DNA from: Reichenbachiella versicolor | Lineage (GTDB): Bacteria > Bacteroidota > Bacteroidia > Cytophagales > Cyclobacteriaceae | Reading direction: 5' to 3' | Assembly (NCBI RefSeq): GCF_003171675.1 | Contig: NZ_QFZQ01000008.1 | Location: 124,001-188,000 of the forward strand | DNA: 64,000 bases | Shown here: in pieces, positions 1 to 8,105 of the stretch | How positions within the stretch are numbered: position 1 is the stretch's first letter | How the letters are laid out: each line of letters begins with the position of its first letter | Translations under genes and position numbers: made by a program | Notes under the pieces: generated by a model | What the model saw: the letters and a program-made list of their open reading frames with translations, nothing else | Database searches by the model: none | Told to the model about the DNA's origin: nothing

Positions 1-1196
1 AAACCAAGGCTTTTCAGTTCCTGACCTAAAATTTTAGAACAGTCTTTTACTTCGAATTCTACAATTTCACCATCCACTCCGTGAATACTTGTGTGGTTGA
101 CGACTTCACCTTTTCTAATGTATCTGAATATAAAACTTGCAGCAATCAACTTTTTGTTGATCATAGTATCCACACCTATGTTTTGGGACAAATGGATATA
201 GTCAATATTCTCTACGAGCGAAATAGTCTTAGGCACTCCATGGTTTTTAGCTACTAGAGATGAGATCATATTAGTCTCAGAATTCCCCGTTACAGCTATG
301 AAGGCATCCATGTCGTCTATTCCTTCTTCTTTGAGCAGTTCTACATCACGCCCATCACCATTGATGATCATTACATTGTGAAATTGATCAGCCAGTTCGA
401 AGCACTTATCTCTGTCTTGCTCTATTAATTTGATATTATATTTTTTGTTGAGGAGGCTAGCCGTTTGGATACCGATTTTGCTTCCTCCAAGGATCATAAG
501 ATTTTTAATGTCCTTGCTACTTTTTCCTGCTAACGATAATACTCTATCTACGCCGTTGGGCTGACAAATAAAGTAGGCGTGATCATCTTCATGAAATCTG
601 TTGTCACCATGAGGAATAATGGTCTCTTTATCCCTCAAGATAGCAACCGTACTAAAGTTGTGATCAGGGTTGAGATACGCAGTTTCTACAAGACTCTTGT
701 CTTTCAACTCGGAATTGCCATCAATAGTGATTCCCACCAAAGACAAAATACCTTGTTCGAAGTTGAATAGATCAGTTACTGCAGATTCTTTGAGAAGTCT
801 TTTGATCTCTTTGGCTGCAAGTGACTCAGGAGATATTACTTCGTCAATACCGATTTTTTGGTGATCTAAAATGTCTTTTTTGTGAAGAAACTCTGTGTTG
901 GTGATTCGAGATATAGTTTTTTTTGCCCCCAATTGCTTACCAATCATACAAGTCGTGATATTGGTAGCCTCAGACTCTGTGACGGCAATGAGTAAGTCTG
1001 CTTTACAGACCTGAGCTTTTTCTAAAACCTTAATCGAAGTAGAGTTTCCTTTGACAGTTTGTACGTCAAGATGATTCGAGACATACTGTAATCGATCATC
1101 ACTCATATCTATGATATCGATATCATGTGCTTCGTAGGCTAGTAATTTCGCAAGGTGAAATCCTACATCTCCTGCTCCTGCTATTATTATTCTCAT
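1..1196 (-). CDS. trkA: Trk potassium uptake regulator TrkA (3' end outside window)
   Basis: Peripheral NAD(H)-binding subunit that gates Trk/Ktr-type K+ uptake channels at the inner membrane. The minus-strand reading frame runs open from an ATG at 1194-1196 to the window edge, giving about 398 residues. The start reads MRIIIAGAGDVGFHLAKLL, with the Rossmann GxGxxG loop and then acidic residues that bind the NAD ribose (IDIIDMSDD). A second nucleotide-binding half starts near residue 230 (LMILGGSKIGIQTASLL, then IEQD). This gives the RCK-N/RCK-C/RCK-N/RCK-C tandem of full-length TrkA; about 50 residues of the last RCK-C are missing. A -7 promoter match lies 28 bases upstream. The partner trkH would be expected downstream, outside the window. 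Family assignment is firm. Confidence 0.92.
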   Translation of the reverse strand, partial: MRIIIAGAGDVGFHLAKLLAYEAHDIDIIDMSDDRLQYVSNHLDVQTVKGNSTSIKVLEKAQVCKADLLIAVTESEATNITTCMIGKQLGAKKTISRITNTEFLHKKDILDHQKIGIDEVISPESLAAKEIKRLLKESAVTDLFNFEQGILSLVGITIDGNSELKDKSLVETAYLNPDHNFSTVAILRDKETIIPHGDNRFHEDDHAYFICQPNGVDRVLSLAGKSSKDIKNLMILGGSKIGIQTASLLNKKYNIKLIEQDRDKCFELADQFHNVMIINGDGRDVELLKEEGIDDMDAFIAVTGNSETNMISSLVAKNHGVPKTISLVENIDYIHLSQNIGVDTMINKKLIAASFIFRYIRKGEVVNHTSIHGVDGEIVEFEVKDCSKILGQELKSLG

Positions 1197-1223
1197 AGAA
1201 TGTGACGATGGTCAAGACCAAGG

Positions 1224-1231
1224 CAAATATA
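1224..1231 (-). promoter_or_regulatory. -7 promoter element of trkA
   Basis: On the minus strand this reads TATATTTG, an exact match to the Bacteroidota primary sigma factor -7 consensus TAnnTTTG. It would start transcription near 1217, about 20 bases before the trkA ATG. No clear -33 TTG was seen. Confidence 0.5.
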
Positions 1232-1290
1232 CAGGTGGGTTTGATATGATGAAAGCTTAACCCGTAAAGTAGGGGTTTTGCTTATATAAG

Positions 1291-1971
1291 TTACACTTTT
1301 CTCCCGCGTGTCATTTCCTTTTTTCCAGGAGGTCCTGGAAGTGATTCGGTGTCATATCCAGCTGCTCTCAGATCTCGCTTAAACTGGCCTTGCGCGCAAT
1401 AGGTGGAGAAAATACCGCCTTTAGCAGTAGAGGAATACATCTTATTGAGTACCTCTAGACTCCACATTTCTGGTTGTTTGGATGGTGCAAATGCATCGAA
1501 ATAGATTATATCGAATTGATCATTTCTTGTTTCAAAATCAAAAACATCCGTCTCTAATTTCTCCAAAACGAAGTTGTCAGTTACACTTACAGGTACATTC
1601 CAAGCGGCATCATGTAACTTTTCAAAAAGCTCTTTGTCACCTATAGGACTATTGTCCGTGTAATTGAGCTCGGAAACAATTTCTGAACCTACTGGAAACT
1701 TCTCTAGAGAACAATATTCCACTGTAAAATTAGAATCTAACACTTTTGATGCTGTCAGCCATGCATTTAAACCTGTACCAAAACCTATCTCTAAAATTTT
1801 GATTGTCTCCTGATTTGGATAGCATCTTCGATGCTCTTCAAGCGCCTTATCAATAAAAACATAAAGAGCTTCTGTAAGAGCTCCATGTGTAGAATGGTAG
1901 GTTTCATTCATATCCGGCAAAAACAGAGACGAAGAACCATCCTTGGTTTTGATGATTTCTACTTTAGGCAT
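1291..1971 (-). CDS. mnmD: tRNA 5-methylaminomethyl-2-thiouridine methyltransferase MnmD
   Basis: SAM-dependent methyltransferase that makes the last methylation of mnm5(s2)U at the wobble position of tRNAs. The 226-aa protein is the stand-alone MnmD form, without the FAD oxidoreductase half of the fused enterobacterial MnmC. Visible marks are the family start (HSTHGALTEALYVF, about 26-39), SAM motif I EIGFGTGLNAWLT (61-73), the catalytic-region motif YFDAFAPSKQPEMW (157-170) and the C-terminal GPPGKKEMTRGRK signature. The ATG overlaps the end of ispF by 8 bases, so the two are translationally coupled on the minus strand. The link to ispF is probably positional rather than functional. DUF752 family membership is clear; exact substrate is by homology. 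Confidence 0.85.
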   Translation of the reverse strand: MPKVEIIKTKDGSSSLFLPDMNETYHSTHGALTEALYVFIDKALEEHRRCYPNQETIKILEIGFGTGLNAWLTASKVLDSNFTVEYCSLEKFPVGSEIVSELNYTDNSPIGDKELFEKLHDAAWNVPVSVTDNFVLEKLETDVFDFETRNDQFDIIYFDAFAPSKQPEMWSLEVLNKMYSSTAKGGIFSTYCAQGQFKRDLRAAGYDTESLPGPPGKKEMTRGRKV

Positions 1972-2461
1972 ATTTATAGATCAATACAGTGGCATGAGCT
2001 GCCACACCTTCTTCTTTTCCAACAAACCCAAGCTTTTCAGTAGTGGTCGCTTTAATTGACAAATCGTTTTCTGCGATCTGCATTACTTCCGCCAAAACAT
2101 TTTTCATCTCTGGAATATGAGGATTGACTTTAGGTCTTTGAAGACAGATAGTACAATCAATATTGCCAATGGCAAAGTCAGCATCTCTTAATAGTTTCAG
2201 AACATCCTTCAGTAAGATTTTGCTGTCAATACCTTTAAACTTAGGATCTGTATCAGAAAAGTGATATCCAATATCTCGCATATTCGCAGCGCCAAGGAGT
2301 GCGTCACAGATCACATGAATCAGTACATCAGCATCAGAATGTCCAACGGCCCCGTGTGTATGTGGAACTTCTATTCCCCCTAACCAAAATGGCTGTCCTT
2401 CGGCTAGCTGGTGTACATCATATCCATATCCTACTCTGATATTGGGTTTTTCGAAGCTCAT
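1964..2461 (-). CDS. ispF: 2-C-methyl-D-erythritol 2,4-cyclodiphosphate synthase
   Basis: Cytoplasmic enzyme of the MEP isoprenoid pathway; it cyclises CDP-methylerythritol 2-phosphate to MEcPP and releases CMP. The 165-aa length fits the family. GYGYDVHQL (11-19) supplies the metal ligands Asp15 and His17, and GHSDADVLIH (40-49) holds the third ligand region. The C-terminal ATTTEKLGFVGKEEGVAAHATVLI segment carries the conserved ATTTEklGf..EGi motif, which contacts the cytidine. It is the first gene of a minus-strand pair with mnmD, whose start overlaps its stop region. No other MEP gene is in the window. The assignment is certain. Confidence 0.97.
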   Translation of the reverse strand: MSFEKPNIRVGYGYDVHQLAEGQPFWLGGIEVPHTHGAVGHSDADVLIHVICDALLGAANMRDIGYHFSDTDPKFKGIDSKILLKDVLKLLRDADFAIGNIDCTICLQRPKVNPHIPEMKNVLAEVMQIAENDLSIKATTTEKLGFVGKEEGVAAHATVLIYKYA

Positions 2462-2507
2462 GATTTCGCATTTTATTTAGTCGCGAAATTAGTGAAGTTT
2501 CATAACC

Positions 2508-2531
2508 CTCCAAGGTTTTCATTCCTTGGAG
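2508..2531. repeat. CCTTGGAG palindrome, copy 1
   Basis: Inverted repeat CTCCAAGG-N8-CCTTGGAG in the spacer between ispF and the TonB-dependent receptor. It has no T-tract, so it is not a classical terminator. The same core with AAAA/TTTT flanks recurs at 22122-22155, suggesting a dispersed palindromic element. Confidence 0.45.
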
Positions 2532-2621
2532 AGCTATAGATGATATGATTGATTATTTGAATTTTATTTATCGATTGCCCCGAGTATCGGCAATTAGACC
2601 AAAATGGCTAACACATTGCGA

Positions 2622-5036
2622 CTAAAAATTAATTCTCCACATAAAATCAGGGAAAAATCCAATTTGTGTTACAGTATTTATTTCGTCAGTAACTTCGTTG
2701 TATCTCTTTACAAATTCGTTTTCGCGGCCAGTTACATTTTGGAAGTCCAAGTAGAATGTTTGTGATAGTCTTCTCTTAGCACTATTCAATCGAACACCAA
2801 ATTTCACATCTAGTCTCATATAGGGTGCAATTCGTTCGCTAAACGCCAAATCTTCGAAATACATTACGTCTCCATTTGCTTCCCTTGTAGCCGCTAGATC
2901 GATAGGAGTGTATGGATTACCGCCAGATGTAGTAAACTTGGTATCGAAAGTCCAGGCATGTCTTTTATCTTTTCCAAATTTCCACTCCTTTCCAAACAAA
3001 GCATTGAATACATATTGATTGTTAAAAGCTGTATTCCGAAGTACCTCATCACTTCCCTTGTACTTAGAATCGTATAGGGAGGTGGTGGCCAGTAAGTAAT
3101 ATCCACCACTGAAAAATTTCTCTATAGTCAATTCAACTCCATAATTCCTTCCTGTTCCTTCATTCACCAAGTTTATTCTAGAGTCTAACCCAAAATCCGC
3201 ACCTTGATTGATTGCAGAGTAGCTTGATGCTGTCTTCTCTACAGGTACATCAAATAAGTGTTGATAATATGCTTCCGCTTTTAACCTCCAATCTGAACCT
3301 AGCCTCCTGTCGTAGCCAAGCACTACATGATGTGCCTTGGTAAAATCAAGACTGTTATTTGTTTCTAAATAATTTCCTTGGTCATCTAGCTCTCTGTAAA
3401 ATAATATTGGACTCTGAATAGCTTGTGCATGCAGTCCATATGCCAGACTTAATTTTTGACTAGGGACAAATTCCCAACTCATTCCAAGTCGAGGTTCAAT
3501 CGCGATTACTTCGGTTATGGTGTGGTACTGTGCGTGTATTCCGAAAGTTGTGCTTAGATCATTATTCACATTGTACTGTGCTTGCGCATAAAATTGTGGT
3601 AAGTAATAGACTTCTTTGACGTTTCGATATTCTTCCAAAAAGTCTGGTATTCCATCACCGTTGTCATCAGGAATGTTTGAATTGTTATCTCTATTCTCCC
3701 CAAAAAGCGTCACATCATATATTTCTACTAGAGTTCCAGCTCTTAGGCTCCACTGCGCATCAAATTTCTTATTGATGTAGGAGTTTATAGTATATCTCGT
3801 TTCTCTGTTTTCATCTAGAGTTGCAAAATATGTGGTGTCTCTTACTGGGTTAGTAAGACTATCGATATTTTCAAGATAGAATCTATTGTATGTAGTAGAA
3901 GCTCCTAAAGTTGTCTTCAAGTACGTGGACTTATTCAGTTTTAGCAAATGACTCATACCAACTAGTCCAAGCTCACCATTTACAAAAGCATTTTCATTAG
4001 GGTTTGCGAATAAATCATCTTCATCGATTTCATCTCCATAAAAGTCGATACTACTCTTTCCGCCTAGTCCAAATACTTCAAACTGACCAATTTTAGAATC
4101 TCCAAGATTTAATTTGAAGGCAAGATCTTGGTAAACAGGGATAGCACTTGTCCCTGTAGCAGCGACACTTGCCAATCCATATCTATATGCCATTAAGTAA
4201 GATGAATTGTTCTTTTTACTAATTGGTCCCTCAACCATTGCTTCCATTCCTGTAAAAGCGCTAAGCTGAGCCATGAACTCATGACGATCAGTGTTGCCAT
4301 TTCTAAAATTGACATCAAAAACTGCTGCATTAGCGTTTCCATATTCTGCAGGGAAAGCTCCTGTCATAAAGTCTGATGTACGAAGCATGTTAGTATTCAA
4401 GGCACTTACAGGTCCGCCAGTAGTACCAAGTGTATTGTAATGGTTCGTAGTCGCAATAGGGAGTCCATCTATCTTCCAAAGAAGACCAGCTGGTGAGTTT
4501 CCTCTCACTACTATATCATTTCTAGAGTCATTTGGAGCACTTACCCCAGCAAACGAAGATGCGATTCTGGCTACGTCATTTCTACCTCCAGAATACCTAA
4601 CTACTTCTTCGACAGAGAAAGTTCTGGCGCTAACCTTGGCTAGTTCATTAATAGGAAGATCCTTGTCTGCTCCTGAAGAAATAACTATTTCGTCTAGTTT
4701 CTCCACCGATTCCTCTAGTTTGATTTCTAGAAATACTTCTTTACCAGTTGTCACTAGTACATTTGGAAGTGTTTGGCTTTTGTAACCCAGATAACTAACG
4801 ATAAAAGTTTGCCTACCTATGGGTACGCTTTCTATTCTAAACCTACCTTTAGTATCAGTAATTGCCCCTAATGTTGATTGTGAGTTGACAAGTGATATTG
4901 TAGCTCCAATTAACTCAAATTCTGATTGAGCATCTTTAATGATTCCTTTGACTACTTGAGTTTTGGGCGCATCAGCATAGAGACTACATGCTGCCGCTAA
5001 TATTCCTATTAACAGAATAAGATGTTTAGTTTTCAT
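2622..5036 (-). CDS. TonB-dependent receptor with carboxypeptidase-regulatory-like N-domain
   Basis: Outer-membrane active transporter energised by TonB-ExbBD. The 804-aa protein has a signal peptide (1-22, MKTKHLILLIGILAAACSLY), a CarboxypepD_reg-like beta-sandwich (about 27-112, VKGIIKDAQSEFELIGATI...GRFRIESVPIG), a plug domain (about 115-240, with IVVRGNSPAGLLWKIDGLPI and the AEYGNANAAVFDV element) and a beta-barrel to the end, closing with the aromatic C-terminus MWRINF. There is no adjacent SusD, so it is not a SusCD glycan pair; the substrate cannot be read from sequence. It is divergent from the LytS/LytTR pair at 5212, which could regulate it. Family confidence is high, substrate unknown. 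Confidence 0.92.
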   Translation of the reverse strand: MKTKHLILLIGILAAACSLYADAPKTQVVKGIIKDAQSEFELIGATISLVNSQSTLGAITDTKGRFRIESVPIGRQTFIVSYLGYKSQTLPNVLVTTGKEVFLEIKLEESVEKLDEIVISSGADKDLPINELAKVSARTFSVEEVVRYSGGRNDVARIASSFAGVSAPNDSRNDIVVRGNSPAGLLWKIDGLPIATTNHYNTLGTTGGPVSALNTNMLRTSDFMTGAFPAEYGNANAAVFDVNFRNGNTDRHEFMAQLSAFTGMEAMVEGPISKKNNSSYLMAYRYGLASVAATGTSAIPVYQDLAFKLNLGDSKIGQFEVFGLGGKSSIDFYGDEIDEDDLFANPNENAFVNGELGLVGMSHLLKLNKSTYLKTTLGASTTYNRFYLENIDSLTNPVRDTTYFATLDENRETRYTINSYINKKFDAQWSLRAGTLVEIYDVTLFGENRDNNSNIPDDNGDGIPDFLEEYRNVKEVYYLPQFYAQAQYNVNNDLSTTFGIHAQYHTITEVIAIEPRLGMSWEFVPSQKLSLAYGLHAQAIQSPILFYRELDDQGNYLETNNSLDFTKAHHVVLGYDRRLGSDWRLKAEAYYQHLFDVPVEKTASSYSAINQGADFGLDSRINLVNEGTGRNYGVELTIEKFFSGGYYLLATTSLYDSKYKGSDEVLRNTAFNNQYVFNALFGKEWKFGKDKRHAWTFDTKFTTSGGNPYTPIDLAATREANGDVMYFEDLAFSERIAPYMRLDVKFGVRLNSAKRRLSQTFYLDFQNVTGRENEFVKRYNEVTDEINTVTQIGFFPDFMWRINF

Positions 5037-5211
5037 GGTTATATCATTTTGAATTCCATTCGAAAGTAGAATTCATGGTTGGCTCTAATTACATAAAGTT
5101 AACTCAAGCATAAATGCATATGATTCAACCATTCAAAAAATGAGTTGAAGCGGATTGGATCCATTGATAAAAGATAATATTGCTTCATTGATATAATTTC
5201 AGCTTGACACG

Positions 5212-6324
5212 TTGAATTTCCTGCTTCACTTAGAATTTTTCCTAATCCGTATAAAAATCAACTATCATTGTTATGTGCTAAAAATCAAAGAAATATATGT
5301 TCGTTGGATCGGTATTTTTGCCGTAGCTCTTATCATTACTGTTGTTTTTAAGACGCCAGAAGATGATGCTATTCCATTCTATATGCTTTATGGAAAAGTG
5401 CTTGTGTTTTGTGCTGTACTTTGGAATGGATCAGGTTTCATACTAGACTATTTTGAAGACCGATTTCCACTTTTAGAATCTACACCCAAAAGATTATTGA
5501 TCTCCGTTGTTTCAGTCACTCTGTGGTTGATTCTCGGAGCCAACCTTGTTAGTCTAATTTTAGGCACCTGCACTTGGGATAATATAATAGATCCTAAGTT
5601 CTTCTTTAGAAACAATAATATTAGTCTTATAGCAGGAATAATTATCTCATCATTTTATGTGGGAAATGATTTCTTCGAGAAATGGAAAGAATCTGTAAGA
5701 CAGAATGAAGAATTGAAAAACCAACAAATCCGAACTCAATTTGAAGTACTTCAAAATCAAATGAGCCCACATTTTCTTTTCAATAGCCTGAATACATTGA
5801 CGACTCTTATCGAAGAGGATCAAAAGGTAGCAGTTGACTTTACTCAGACCCTTTCAGAAGTATATCGCTATATTTTAAGAAACAAGGAGCGTGAATTAGT
5901 TAGTGTTCATGAAGAGCTAGAATTTTGCAAATCCTATGTTTACCTTCTAAAAATGAGATATCCTGAAAACTTGTTAGTAGATATAAAAGTAGATCTTGAA
6001 AGTCGTCAGAAATATGTAGCTCCTTTGACTATACAAATGCTCTTGGAAAATGCTATCAAACACAATATGATTTCCAAAATAGCGCCACTTAATATAGAGG
6101 TTTACATAGACCAAATAGGAGAAATAGTTGTTAAAAATACTCTTCAGATCAAGAAGTCTTTGGAGAAATCAACAAAAACAGGTTTAGATAACATTAGGAA
6201 AAGGTATCAGTTTTTAGGCGATAGAGAAATTAAAGTTGTTACCTCTCAGAAGTATTTTAGAGTAGCTATTCCACTTATACAAGTTCAGTCAGAAATTGAA
6301 TATCTCAAAGCTCAACAAGGATGA
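5212..6324 (+). CDS. LytS/YehU-family sensor histidine kinase
   Basis: Inner-membrane histidine kinase that phosphorylates the LytTR regulator encoded directly after it. An N-terminal part with about four membrane helices (roughly 30-160) precedes a short coiled coil (KESVRQNEELKNQQIRTQFEVLQNQ). Then comes the His_kinase box SPHFLFNSLN, where the His is the phosphorylation site, the N-box LLENAIKHN and the G-box region GLDNIRKRY of the ATPase domain. The TTG at 5212 is only one possible start. A GTG at 5275 (VLKIKEIYVRW) would give a more typical N-terminus, and no ATG lies in frame near it. The stop overlaps the next ATG by 4 bases (ATGA). The signal sensed is unknown. Confidence 0.9.
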   Translation: MNFLLHLEFFLIRIKINYHCYVLKIKEIYVRWIGIFAVALIITVVFKTPEDDAIPFYMLYGKVLVFCAVLWNGSGFILDYFEDRFPLLESTPKRLLISVVSVTLWLILGANLVSLILGTCTWDNIIDPKFFFRNNNISLIAGIIISSFYVGNDFFEKWKESVRQNEELKNQQIRTQFEVLQNQMSPHFLFNSLNTLTTLIEEDQKVAVDFTQTLSEVYRYILRNKERELVSVHEELEFCKSYVYLLKMRYPENLLVDIKVDLESRQKYVAPLTIQMLLENAIKHNMISKIAPLNIEVYIDQIGEIVVKNTLQIKKSLEKSTKTGLDNIRKRYQFLGDREIKVVTSQKYFRVAIPLIQVQSEIEYLKAQQG

Positions 6325-7079
6325 AGGTTCTAATTATAGAAGACGAAGCACCAGCGTTTAGACGACTTCAAAAATTGCTCGAAGAAATTGATTCGCAGAT
6401 TGAGATTATAGATGTTTTTGATGGTGTACAAGAAACTGTCAAGTATCTACAGTCTCATAAAGCTCCAGATTTGATTTTCATGGATATCCAATTGAGCGAT
6501 GGGATAAGTTTCGAGATTTTCGATCAAGTAGAAGTTAAAAAACCAGTTATTTTCACAACCGCATTTGACGAGTATACCTTAAGAGCTTTCAAAGTCAATA
6601 GTATAGATTACCTGCTAAAACCAATCAATCAAGAAGATCTAATTCAAAGTATAAATAAGTACAAATCTCTTCACGTTTATGATTCTCCTTCAGAATCCAA
6701 TTTGTCCAAGATTATTAAGGAGATACACCTTACCGATGTAAAGTATAAGTCGCGTTTCTTGGTTAAGATTGGAGAAAAGATGCTTTCTGTAGAAACCAAA
6801 GATATTGGGTCATTTCATGCTAAGAACGGTTTGGTCTATTTACAAACTAAACAGAACAAGTTTTATGTAATAGATCATACATTAGATGAAATTATAGAAT
6901 CCCTAGATCCAGAAAAGTTTTTTAGAGCCAATCGTCAGTTTATCATTTGTTACGACTGTGTAACGATTGTCCACAAATATGGTAAGGGAAAGCTATTGGT
7001 AGAGACAAGCCCTATTCAAGAGGAACAAATAATAGTGAGCAGTGAAAGGGCTTCAGTATTTAAAAGGTGGTTGGGTTGA
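6321..7079 (+). CDS. LytTR-family response regulator
   Basis: Cytoplasmic DNA-binding response regulator, partner of the kinase just upstream (ATGA overlap). The 252-aa protein has a receiver domain (1-120) starting MKVLIIEDEAPAF with the acidic pocket, the phospho-acceptor Asp in PDLIFMDIQLSDG (about 51) and the Lys of YLLKPIN (about 106). A LytTR DNA-binding domain follows at about 145-250 (FLVKIGEKML...FFRANRQFIICYD). Such pairs often act on nearby or divergent genes; the TonB-dependent receptor upstream and the beta-barrel protein downstream are candidates by position only. Assignment is certain, targets are inferred. Confidence 0.93.
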   Translation: MKVLIIEDEAPAFRRLQKLLEEIDSQIEIIDVFDGVQETVKYLQSHKAPDLIFMDIQLSDGISFEIFDQVEVKKPVIFTTAFDEYTLRAFKVNSIDYLLKPINQEDLIQSINKYKSLHVYDSPSESNLSKIIKEIHLTDVKYKSRFLVKIGEKMLSVETKDIGSFHAKNGLVYLQTKQNKFYVIDHTLDEIIESLDPEKFFRANRQFIICYDCVTIVHKYGKGKLLVETSPIQEEQIIVSSERASVFKRWLG

Positions 7080-7145
7080 TTTATTGAAGGTTTAATGATT
7101 AAAATCATTTTATGTTTTTTAGCATAAAAAAAAATGCCGTTAAAA

Positions 7146-7153
7146 TATTTTTG
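7146..7153 (+). promoter_or_regulatory. -7 promoter element of the beta-barrel gene
   Basis: TATTTTTG matches TAnnTTTG, 46 bases before the ATG at 7199. Weakly supported because the region is very AT-rich and no -33 TTG at the usual distance is seen. Confidence 0.4.
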
Positions 7154-7198
7154 TAATAGATTGCGGCCTTATCATATTTTAACTAAACAAAACTTTTT

Positions 7199-7729
7199 AT
7201 GAAATCATCTATTAAATTTTTAGTTGTTGCGTTAGCAATTATCACATTCACTAATGTACAGGCACAAACTGAACAAGGTTCAATTTTAGTTGGAGCATCT
7301 ACAAATCTTGGATTTAACTCTACTAAGCATAAAGATGCTGATGATGCTACTAATAACTTTGTATTAGATGCACAGGCTGGATACTTTGTTATTGATGATT
7401 TAGCTGTAGGATTAGGTCTTGGTTTCGACAACGAAAGTACTGGAGACTTTAAAGACAATACATTTGATTTTGGTCTTTTTGGTAGATACTATATTAACAG
7501 TGCAATTATAGTTGGAGCAAATTACTCTTACTTGAAGAATACAGTTGATGATGGATCTGATGAAGTAGAATCTAAAGGTAGTGCTTTTGGTCTTGAGGCA
7601 GGTTATGCAGTGTTTTTAGGTGAAAACGTAGCTGTAGAGCCAACTATTTCTTATGATATGGGATTAAGTGATGCTCTCGAAGATATCAATTCATTTGGAA
7701 TCAATGTAGGTTTTTCATTGTATTTCTAG
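7199..7729 (+). CDS. Small outer-membrane beta-barrel protein
   Basis: The 176-aa protein has a signal peptide (1-23, ending NVQAQ) followed by alternating hydrophobic/polar strands typical of an 8-stranded OmpA/OmpW-like barrel without a peptidoglycan-binding domain. It ends in GINVGFSLYF, the aromatic C-terminal signature recognised by the BAM complex. Residues 35-65 are rich in Asp and Asn, likely an extracellular loop. Its own promoter match lies upstream and a strong terminator follows at 7753, so it is a single-gene unit. Specific function cannot be assigned; it belongs to the generic outer membrane beta-barrel (porin family) group of Bacteroidota. Confidence 0.85.
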   Translation: MKSSIKFLVVALAIITFTNVQAQTEQGSILVGASTNLGFNSTKHKDADDATNNFVLDAQAGYFVIDDLAVGLGLGFDNESTGDFKDNTFDFGLFGRYYINSAIIVGANYSYLKNTVDDGSDEVESKGSAFGLEAGYAVFLGENVAVEPTISYDMGLSDALEDINSFGINVGFSLYF

Positions 7730-7752
7730 ATCTATTAGAAAATATGAATTTA

Positions 7753-7781
7753 AAGCTCAGCTATTTAGCTGGGCTTTTTTT
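7753..7781 (+). terminator. Intrinsic terminator of the beta-barrel gene
   Basis: 10-bp stem AAGCTCAGCT / AGCTGGGCTT (one G-U pair) with a 4-nt loop and a run of seven T. It ends the transcript of 7199-7729. Confidence 0.87.
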
Positions 7782-7871
7782 GTGTTCTAGTATATCATGC
7801 GACTAAAGTCACAAAATCAATCAAACTCATTGATTATTAAAAAAATAGTCAAAAAAACGAAATTTCCATTC

Positions 7872-7879
7872 TATCTTTG
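7872..7879 (+). promoter_or_regulatory. -7 promoter element of the sulfite reductase leader
   Basis: TATCTTTG is an exact TAnnTTTG match. It predicts a start near 7885, so the leader RNA up to the terminator at 8085 would be about 200 nt. No -33 TTG is visible in the A-rich stretch upstream. Confidence 0.55.
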
Positions 7880-7929
7880 AACCCCAATTTATTTTCCTGC
7901 GTTGACAGGATCACGATTGAGAATATCCA

Positions 7930-7998
7930 ATGAAAAAACACACATTAAATATTTCTATGACGGAGACTTGTCTAAGGGCATGTTGCTGGAGCGTGTGA
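7930..7998 (+). CDS. Cysteine-rich leader peptide of the sulfite reductase gene
   Basis: A 22-codon reading frame (7930-7998) ending in MTETCLRACCWSV. Three of its last nine codons are Cys (7969-7971, 7981-7983, 7984-7986), a strong bias for a residue that is normally rare. It lies between a -7 promoter match (7872) and an intrinsic terminator (8051-8085) that precedes sir. A second in-frame ATG at 7957 would give a 13-aa peptide holding all the Cys codons. The expected role is a ribosome-stalling sensor: low Cys-tRNA stalls translation and frees the 7989-8008 segment to pair with the terminator's 5' arm. Role and translation are inferred; the codons and RNA complementarity are seen directly. 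Confidence 0.7.
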   Translation: MKKHTLNISMTETCLRACCWSV

Positions 7999-8069
7999 AT
8001 GTGAGAGGAAGATTTAATGAACAAAATATTAATTAAGGAAATAAGACATTAAAAGCCTCTTCGACGCTC
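7989..8069 (+). promoter_or_regulatory. Antiterminator pairing of the sulfite reductase attenuator
   Basis: Segment 7989-7994 (GAGCGT) is complementary to 8064-8069 (ACGCTC), and 8003-8008 (GAGAGG) to 8056-8061 (CCTCTT, one G-U). Both pairings have the same order and polarity, so they form one antiterminator stem with an internal loop. That stem uses the 5' arm and loop of the terminator at 8051-8085, so the two structures exclude each other. The upstream strand overlaps the end of the leader peptide frame. Confidence 0.6.
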
Positions 8070-8085
8070 ATCGGGAGGCTTTTTT
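8051..8085 (+). terminator. Attenuator terminator upstream of sir
   Basis: Stem AAAAGCCTC (8051-8059) with GAGGCTTTT (8075-8083), a small inner CGA/TCG helix, and a T-run to 8085. It lies directly before sir (ATG 8106), with the Cys leader peptide upstream, so it looks like a conditional terminator rather than the end of a gene. Confidence 0.85.
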
Positions 8086-8105
8086 CGTTGCAAAACCAAA
8101 CAACT

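Noticed and set aside
7872-8105. SAM or other metabolite riboswitch before sir
   Set aside because: No SAM-I/II or similar core motifs found; the leader ORF with Cys codons gives a better account.
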